From Butyrivibrio sp. VCD2006 (GTDB lineage: Bacteria > Bacillota > Clostridia > Lachnospirales > Lachnospiraceae), in contig NZ_AUIX01000037.1 of the NCBI RefSeq assembly GCF_000423925.1, forward strand, positions 1 to 64,000: a stretch of DNA of 64,000 nucleotides, read 5' to 3'. The translations under genes and the position numbers were made by a program. Numbering within the stretch: the first letter of the stretch is position 1; each line of letters opens with the position of its first letter. Shown one piece after another: positions 58,527 through 64,000 of the stretch. A model generated the notes under the pieces. The model searched no databases and was not told where the DNA came from. It was given only the letters and a program-made list of their open reading frames with translations.

Positions 58527-59960
58527 ATGAAGAAGTTTTTAGGAAAGAATTTTGTTTTACAGTCTGACACGGCGAAACATCTGTTTCACGATTATGCGGA
58601 GGAGCTTCCGATAATCGATTATCATTGCCACATTTCACCCCAGGAAATATATGAGGATAAGAGATTTGAGAATCTTGGAGATGTATGGTTTGGAGGAAAA
58701 CAGCCTGACGGTACATTTTTCGGAGATCACTATAAATGGAGACTCATGAGATCCAATGGAGTACCGGAGGAAAAGGTCACAGGACGTGATGATGAGCTTG
58801 GAAGATTCAAGGCCTTCGCAGCTACACTTTCCAAGGCAATCGGCAATCCCATGTATCACTGGTGTAACTTAGAGCTCAAAAAATACTTCGGAATAGAAGG
58901 GCCGCTTACCGTTCACAATGCTGAGGAGATCTGGAATAAGTGCAACGATATGCTAAGAAACGATCCGAATCTTACAGTCAGAGGTCTTATTAGACAGAGC
59001 AACGTAGCTTATGTCGGGACAACCGATGACCCGATCGATTCTCTTATCTGGCATGAGAAGATTGCGGCAGATGACAGCATAGACTTCATGGTTAAGCCTT
59101 CTTTCAGACCTGATAAAGCGATCAATATAACTAAGGCAGGCTTTAAGGAGTATATTGAAAAACTTGCTGCAGTTGTAGGAAAAGCTTCGCTTGATTCTAC
59201 TCAGGATGTTATCGATGCACTCGTAAACAGAGTTGAATATTTTGCAGCACACGGCTGTGTGGCATCCGATCATGGGCTTGATTACATACCTTTCAGAAAG
59301 CTCTCAATGGAAGAATGCGATGCTGCATTTAAGAAGGCCATGAGCGGAGAGAAGGTTACTCTCGAAGAGGCAGAAGGCTACCAGACAGCACTTCTTATTG
59401 CACTTGGAAAAACTTATCACAAGCACGGAATTGCAATGGAGCTTCACTATTCCTGCCTTAGAAATGTGAACGAGAGGATGTTTAAGCTCGAAGGTCCCGA
59501 TACAGGTTTTGACATGATTGCCAATAATTCCTGCGGAGGAAGTATTGCAGAGCTTATGTCTGAGCTTGATAAGACAGGGGAGCTTCCTAAGACTATAATC
59601 TTTTCACTCAATCCTGCTGATAATGAGCAGATTGGAACGATCCTTGGATGCTTCCAGTCATCTGAGGTTCCGGGTAAGATCCAGCATGGTCCTGCATGGT
59701 GGTTTAACGATTCAAAATCCGGAATGGAAGAGCAGATGAAGTCACTTGCTAATCTTGGACTTCTTGGCAACTTCATCGGTATGCTCACAGATTCAAGATC
59801 ATTCTTGTCATACACAAGACATGATTATTTCAGAAGAATAATGTGCAATCTCATCGGTGAATGGGTAGAGAATGGGGAATATCCGTATGATGAGGATGCA
59901 TTGAGAGAAATTGTAGAGGGTATTTCATACTATAACGCTAAAAGGTATTTTGGAATCTGA
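58527..59960 (+). CDS. uxaC: Glucuronate/galacturonate isomerase
   Basis: UxaC converts D-galacturonate to D-tagaturonate (and glucuronate to fructuronate). The 477-residue enzyme has the metal site DYHCHISPQEIYED near 31-44, NLELKKYFGI, HGCVASDHGLDYIPF and MELHYSCLRNVNERMF, and a C-terminal FIGMLTDSRSFLSYTRHDYF. A clear gap of 106 bases with an AT-rich stretch precedes it, so a second promoter is possible. AAGGAGCTTGCAGT is the ribosome binding site. It is followed by uxaB. Confidence 0.95.
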   Translation: MKKFLGKNFVLQSDTAKHLFHDYAEELPIIDYHCHISPQEIYEDKRFENLGDVWFGGKQPDGTFFGDHYKWRLMRSNGVPEEKVTGRDDELGRFKAFAATLSKAIGNPMYHWCNLELKKYFGIEGPLTVHNAEEIWNKCNDMLRNDPNLTVRGLIRQSNVAYVGTTDDPIDSLIWHEKIAADDSIDFMVKPSFRPDKAINITKAGFKEYIEKLAAVVGKASLDSTQDVIDALVNRVEYFAAHGCVASDHGLDYIPFRKLSMEECDAAFKKAMSGEKVTLEEAEGYQTALLIALGKTYHKHGIAMELHYSCLRNVNERMFKLEGPDTGFDMIANNSCGGSIAELMSELDKTGELPKTIIFSLNPADNEQIGTILGCFQSSEVPGKIQHGPAWWFNDSKSGMEEQMKSLANLGLLGNFIGMLTDSRSFLSYTRHDYFRRIMCNLIGEWVENGEYPYDEDALREIVEGISYYNAKRYFGI

Positions 59961-59979
59961 TTTTGGGGGTAGTTTTAAA

Positions 59980-61464
59980 ATGGAAAAGCTAAGTTACAAA
60001 TTACTTGAAGAAAGCGGCTATGACGGTTTTCTTCTAAAGGATGCACCTGAGAAGGTATTGCAGTTTGGGGAAGGCAATTTCCTTCGTGCATTTGTCGATT
60101 ATTTCATCGACGTCATGAATGAGAAGGCAGATTTTAACGGAAAGGTAGTTCTCTGCCAGCCTATTGAGCAGGGACTTTCCGATATGATAAACGATCAGGA
60201 GGGACTTTACACACTGTTCTTAAGGGGACAGGAGAATGGACAGAAGGTTAATAAAAAGAGAGTGATCTCAAGCGTTTCCAGATGCCTTAATCCATATAAG
60301 GAATACGATAAGTTCATCGAATGTGTAAAGAATCCTGACATAAGATTTATAGTCAGCAACACAACCGAGGCAGGTATCGCATATGATCCCGCTTGTAAGC
60401 TTGATGATAAGCCGGCATCCAGTTTTCCGGGAAAACTCACTCAGCTTTTATATGAGAGATTTCAGAATAAGCTTCCGGGCTTCATCATTCTCTCCTGCGA
60501 GCTCATAGACAGAAACGGTGACGAGCTTCTTAAGTGTGTGAAAAAGTATATTGAGCAGTGGGAACTTTCAGATGAGTTCCTTAGCTTCGTTGAAAATGAG
60601 AATGTGTTCTGCTCAACTCTTGTTGACAGAATTGTTCCCGGATATCCGAGAGCAGAGGCTGAGTCCATCTGTGAGGAGCTTGGATACAAGGATAATCTCA
60701 TCGATACAGCAGAAGTTTTCGGTGCATGGGTAATCGAGGGACCTGCTTCCATAGAGGATGAGTTCCCTGCTAAAAAGGCAGAGCTTCCCATCATTGTTGT
60801 AGATAATGTTGATCCCTATAAAAAGCGCAAGGTCAGAATCCTTAACGGCGCACATACTTCCATGATCATGGGTGCATTTCTTGCAGGACAGGATATTGTA
60901 AGAGACTGCATGAAGGATGAAGTGATAAAGGGATACATGAATAAGGCTCTGTATTCAGAGATAATACCCGTTCTTAAGGGACTTGAGAAAAAGGATCTCG
61001 AGGATTTTGCAGCAGCAGTTTCGGACAGATTTGCAAATCCGTTCATTGACCACGAGCTTCTTAGCATTTCTCTTAATTCATGCTCCAAGTGGAAGGCAAG
61101 AGTAATGCCTACAGTACTTGAGTACTTTGAGCAGAAAAAGGAGCTCCCGAAGGTACTTACCTTCTCATTTGCAGCATTCCTTGAGTTCTATCACCAGGGA
61201 TTTGAGAAGCGTGACGGCGCTCTTGTTGCAAAAAGAGGTGATAAGGAATTCCTTATTAAGGATGATGAGTGGGTTCTTGATGAGTTTTTATCATTAAAGG
61301 ATGCTGATGCAAAAACTCTTGCAAAAACTGTTATTGAAAACGAAAAGATGTGGGGAAGCGCACTTAAGGACCTCACTGGTTTTGAAGATAAGGTTACAGA
61401 AGATCTTTTACTTATCAGAGAAAAAGGCATGTATGAAGCCATGAAGGAGGTTCAGGGTGAATAG
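59980..61464 (+). CDS. uxaB: Tagaturonate reductase (altronate oxidoreductase)
   Basis: UxaB reduces tagaturonate to D-altronate with NADH. The ATG at 59980 follows GGGGGTAG; an in-frame ATG at 59950 within uxaC has no ribosome binding site. The 494-residue protein of the mannitol dehydrogenase family has VLQFGEGNFLRAFVDYFID near 20-38, the segment FIVSNTTEAGIAYD and the catalytic Lys region KKRKVRILNGAHTSM. It overlaps uxaA by eight bases. Confidence 0.94.
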   Translation: MEKLSYKLLEESGYDGFLLKDAPEKVLQFGEGNFLRAFVDYFIDVMNEKADFNGKVVLCQPIEQGLSDMINDQEGLYTLFLRGQENGQKVNKKRVISSVSRCLNPYKEYDKFIECVKNPDIRFIVSNTTEAGIAYDPACKLDDKPASSFPGKLTQLLYERFQNKLPGFIILSCELIDRNGDELLKCVKKYIEQWELSDEFLSFVENENVFCSTLVDRIVPGYPRAEAESICEELGYKDNLIDTAEVFGAWVIEGPASIEDEFPAKKAELPIIVVDNVDPYKKRKVRILNGAHTSMIMGAFLAGQDIVRDCMKDEVIKGYMNKALYSEIIPVLKGLEKKDLEDFAAAVSDRFANPFIDHELLSISLNSCSKWKARVMPTVLEYFEQKKELPKVLTFSFAAFLEFYHQGFEKRDGALVAKRGDKEFLIKDDEWVLDEFLSLKDADAKTLAKTVIENEKMWGSALKDLTGFEDKVTEDLLLIREKGMYEAMKEVQGE

Positions 61465-62938
61465 TATAAGGATACACCCCTTGGATAATGTAGCGGTAGC
61501 ACTCTGCGACATTCCTGCCGGAGAGATTGCCGGATCCGATGAGCTTAAGGTCAAGACATGCGAAAAGATCGGCCAGGGCCATAAGGTTGCACTTGTGGAC
61601 ATACCTGAAGGATCAGCAGTGATCAAGTATGGAAACAGGATTGGAATTGCTACAGAGGACATTAAGGCAGGCAGTTTTGTTCATACCCATAATGTCAGAA
61701 CCGCATTGTCCGAGAATACAAAATTTGAATACAGACCACAGATTCAGGACCTTCCGCAGGTTGAAAGCAGAACTTTCATGGGCTTTAGAAGAGCGAAGGG
61801 AAAGGTCGGAATCAGAAATGAGATATGGATCATCCCTACTGTTGGATGCGTGAATTCCATTGCGGAGAGACTTGTAAAGGAAAACCAGGATCTTGTTAAG
61901 GGAACGGTTGATGGCCTCTACGCATATACACATCCTTTTGGATGCTCACAGATGGGAGATGATCACGATACGACTAAGAGAGTTCTTGCTTCACTTGTTC
62001 GTCATCCCAATGCAGGCGGAGTGCTTGTTTTATCACTTGGCTGCGAGAATCTGACTCCGGATCAGTTCAAGGAGGAGCTTCAGGAGTGGAATGGCAGACG
62101 TGTTAAGTTCATGACCTGTCAGGATGTTGATAACGAGATCGAGGAAGGAAGAAAGCTTCTTGAAGAGCTTGCCGAATATGCAGGACAGGCGGAGCGCGAG
62201 GAGATAGATGCTTCGGAGCTTATCGTTGGAATGAAGTGCGGAGGATCCGATGGACTTTCAGGAATAACTGCTAATCCCACGGTTGGAAGATTTTCAGATA
62301 AACTCATCTCCATGGGAGGCTCCACGGTTTTGACCGAGGTTCCGGAGATGTTCGGTGCAGAGTCTATTCTGTTTAATCGTTGCAAGGATAGCGTCACCTT
62401 CTATAAAGCTGTGGACATGGTCGACAAGTTCAAAAAGTATTTCGTTGATCATGGTCAGGTGATATATGAGAATCCAAGTCCCGGTAATAAAGAGGGCGGA
62501 ATCACAACTCTTGAGGACAAGTCCTGCGGCTGCGTCCAAAAGGGAGGAAGTGCTGTAGTTACTGACGTTCTTGGATACGCGGAGCCTGTAAGAATGAAGG
62601 GACTTTCTCTCCTGTCAGGACCCGGAAATGATATGGTATCCGCTACGGATCTTACTGCAGCAGGAGCGCATATGATCCTGTTCACTACAGGAAGGGGAAC
62701 ACCCTTTGGTGCACCGGCTCCCACTGTGAAGATATCGACCAACACACCCCTCTATGAGAAGAAGGGAAAATGGATCGATTTTAACACAGGTACTGTTGCA
62801 GAGGGTAAGGAAACCCTTGATGAAGCAGGAGACAGACTGCTTGATCTGGTACTTGAAGTTGCAAGTGGAAAGAAGACCAGACAGGAAGAGTTCGGATACC
62901 GCGAGATTTCGATTTTTAAAGACGGCGTTACGCTGTAA
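61457..62938 (+). CDS. uxaA: Altronate dehydratase
   Basis: UxaA dehydrates altronate to 2-keto-3-deoxygluconate. GTG 61457 is the start (AAGGAGGTTCAGG upstream). The 493-residue protein has an N-terminal SAF domain (VAVALCDIPAGEIAG, about 1-90) and the galactarate/altronate dehydratase domain: GVLVLSLGCENLTPDQF, GMKCGGSDGLSGITANP and KSCGCVQKGGSAVV, whose Cys residues may bind iron. Confidence 0.95.
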   Translation: MNSIRIHPLDNVAVALCDIPAGEIAGSDELKVKTCEKIGQGHKVALVDIPEGSAVIKYGNRIGIATEDIKAGSFVHTHNVRTALSENTKFEYRPQIQDLPQVESRTFMGFRRAKGKVGIRNEIWIIPTVGCVNSIAERLVKENQDLVKGTVDGLYAYTHPFGCSQMGDDHDTTKRVLASLVRHPNAGGVLVLSLGCENLTPDQFKEELQEWNGRRVKFMTCQDVDNEIEEGRKLLEELAEYAGQAEREEIDASELIVGMKCGGSDGLSGITANPTVGRFSDKLISMGGSTVLTEVPEMFGAESILFNRCKDSVTFYKAVDMVDKFKKYFVDHGQVIYENPSPGNKEGGITTLEDKSCGCVQKGGSAVVTDVLGYAEPVRMKGLSLLSGPGNDMVSATDLTAAGAHMILFTTGRGTPFGAPAPTVKISTNTPLYEKKGKWIDFNTGTVAEGKETLDEAGDRLLDLVLEVASGKKTRQEEFGYREISIFKDGVTL

Positions 62939-63003
62939 GGCTTGAGAACTGTGTGATGGCTGTCTGGGACAGATTAAATATGAAAAGTTTTAGAGGTGAG
63001 AAG

Positions 63004-63846
63004 ATGGATATAAGATACTCAGTTAATCAGAGAGATGTTAAGAGATATACAACAGATGAGCTTCGTGATGAGTTTTTGATCACAGGACTCTATGAAGCGG
63101 ATAAGGTGAAGGCAGTTTATTCACACGTTGACAGAATGGTTACTTTTGGCTGCATGCCTGTAACCAAGGAAGTGTCATTGGATGATGGCATCGATGTTTA
63201 CCACAACTTTGGAACATCATACATCTTAGAGCGCAGAGAGATTGGTATTTTCAACATCGGCGGAAAGGGTAAGATCAAGGTTGATGATACAGAGTATGTT
63301 CTTGAGCACAAGGACTGCCTCTACATCACAAAAGGCGCAAAGGTTGTTCTGTTTTCATCAGATTCACAGGCAGAGCCTGCCAAGTTCTACATGGTAAGTG
63401 CTCCTGCGCATTGCTCCTATGAGACAAAGCTTCTTACCTTCAATGATGCAGTTAAGCGTCCTCTTGGAAGTACAGCAGAGAGTAATAAGAGAGTTATCAA
63501 TCAGTTCATTCATCCCAGTGTTCTCAAGACCTGCCAGCTGAGCATGGGCATGACAGTTCTCGAGGAGGGCAGCGTTTGGAACTCAATGCCTTGCCATACG
63601 CATGAGAGAAGAATGGAGATCTACACATATTTTGATATTCCCGAAAACCAGGTTGTTTTCCACTTCATGGGCGAACCCGGCGAGACAAGACACATTGTAA
63701 TGAAGAATGAAGAGGCTGTTATTTCACCTTCATGGTCAATCCATTCAGGTGCAGGTACTTCAAACTACACATTCATATGGGCTATGGGCGGTGAGAACCA
63801 GGAGTTCGATGATATGGATAACTTAAAGCCCACAGATTTGAAGTGA
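63004..63846 (+). CDS. kduI: 5-dehydro-4-deoxy-D-glucuronate isomerase
   Basis: KduI isomerises the 4-deoxy-5-keto uronate released by GH105 or pectate lyases. The ATG at 63004 (AGAGGTGAG upstream) gives 280 residues; the longer frame from 62953 lacks a ribosome binding site. The double cupin has the zinc ligands in MPCHTHERRMEIYTYF (near 195-210) and SWSIHSGAG, and the N-terminal TFGCMPVTKEVSLDD is characteristic. kduD follows 78 bases later, so both steps to 2,5-diketo-3-deoxygluconate are encoded together. Confidence 0.95.
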   Translation: MDIRYSVNQRDVKRYTTDELRDEFLITGLYEADKVKAVYSHVDRMVTFGCMPVTKEVSLDDGIDVYHNFGTSYILERREIGIFNIGGKGKIKVDDTEYVLEHKDCLYITKGAKVVLFSSDSQAEPAKFYMVSAPAHCSYETKLLTFNDAVKRPLGSTAESNKRVINQFIHPSVLKTCQLSMGMTVLEEGSVWNSMPCHTHERRMEIYTYFDIPENQVVFHFMGEPGETRHIVMKNEEAVISPSWSIHSGAGTSNYTFIWAMGGENQEFDDMDNLKPTDLK

Positions 63847-63924
63847 TTTTGAGGACAGACGATTAAGACAGATGTTGTGCTTTTTGGAAGATTGAAGGTG
63901 CATTATCAAACCAGGAGGTTAGGT

Positions 63925-64000
63925 ATGAGCGAGAATTTATTCTCTTTGGAAGGTAAGGTTGCATGGGTCACAGGTGCAGCCTACGGAATAGGATATGCAA
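63925..64000 (+). CDS. kduD: 2-dehydro-3-deoxy-D-gluconate 5-dehydrogenase, N-terminal fragment
   Basis: The gene runs off the right edge. The first 25 residues read MSENLFSLEGKVAWVTGAAY followed by GIGYA, the TGxxxGIG NAD-binding motif of short-chain dehydrogenases. Its position after kduI supports KduD rather than another SDR. AGGAGGTTAGGT precedes the ATG. Confidence 0.85.
   Translation, partial: MSENLFSLEGKVAWVTGAAYGIGYA

Noticed and set aside
1..64000. tRNA, rRNA or prophage modules
   Set aside because: I scanned for these and saw no cloverleaf ends, rRNA blocks, integrase or phage structural genes.

Overview
The window looks like chromosomal DNA from a rumen or gut Lachnospiraceae species, probably close to Butyrivibrio or Pseudobutyrivibrio. 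I infer this from the moderate GC content, strong AGGAGG-type ribosome binding sites, the many secreted Ig-like/FN3/LRR proteins, and a pectin-catabolic operon with LplB/LplC-type sugar permeases. I ran no database search, so names rest on motifs and remembered family sequences.

Layout. 1-0.7 kb: 3' end of a group II intron followed by the C-terminal part of a GGDEF protein. 1-4 kb: a lysine riboswitch and terminator ahead of dapA, then dapB and a eukaryote-type HisA. 4-7 kb: a secreted transglutaminase-like protein with nine 22-residue repeats. 7-12.2 kb: chemoreceptor, cold-shock protein, TrpR-like regulator, a bactofilin/degenerate M23 pair and a SEC-C protein. 12.4-14.3 kb: thrS without a TGS domain. 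14.4-19.2 kb: flavodoxin-like protein and the TrkA/TrkH potassium system. 19.2-28.2 kb: two SARP-type response regulators, one LytS-type kinase, an HATPase-like protein, two lipoproteins and several secreted or very small proteins, with a 30-nt box repeated upstream of the kinase and of one lipoprotein. 28.4-33.2 kb: CDF-like transporter, PreA-like dehydrogenase, STAS protein, a Fur-boxed FeoB-associated peptide and a GH13 glucosidase. 33.5-38.5 kb: a zinc-acquisition cluster (ZIP, small Cys-rich membrane protein, ZnuA with an acidic loop, ATPase, permease, lipoprotein). 38.5-46.4 kb: accessory region with an MFS remnant, CE1 esterase, an Rpn/PDDEXK transposase plus a degraded second copy, MATE pump, LprI lipoprotein and a dense repeat field. 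46.4-64 kb: an AraC regulator divergent from a pectin/rhamnogalacturonan operon.

How the pectin genes fit together. The lipoprotein and two permeases import oligogalacturonides. RG acetylesterase, pectin methylesterase, GH28 and GH105 all lack signal peptides, so trimming should occur in the cytoplasm. UxaC, UxaB and UxaA then process galacturonate, and KduI and KduD process the 5-keto-4-deoxyuronate from unsaturated ends; both routes meet at 2-keto-3-deoxygluconate. An ABC-exporter-like protein sits inside the operon with no obvious role.

Non-coding structure is unusually rich: a dispersed long-inverted-repeat element (21.9 and 34.4 kb, about 90% identical over 70 nt), a short palindromic element (2.3 and 12.2-12.4 kb), an 89-bp palindrome (15.1 kb), a run of three tandem terminator-like hairpins built on GCGGCCGC stems (46.0-46.2 kb), and a Fur box placed exactly at a promoter. 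No rRNA, tRNA or CRISPR array was found.
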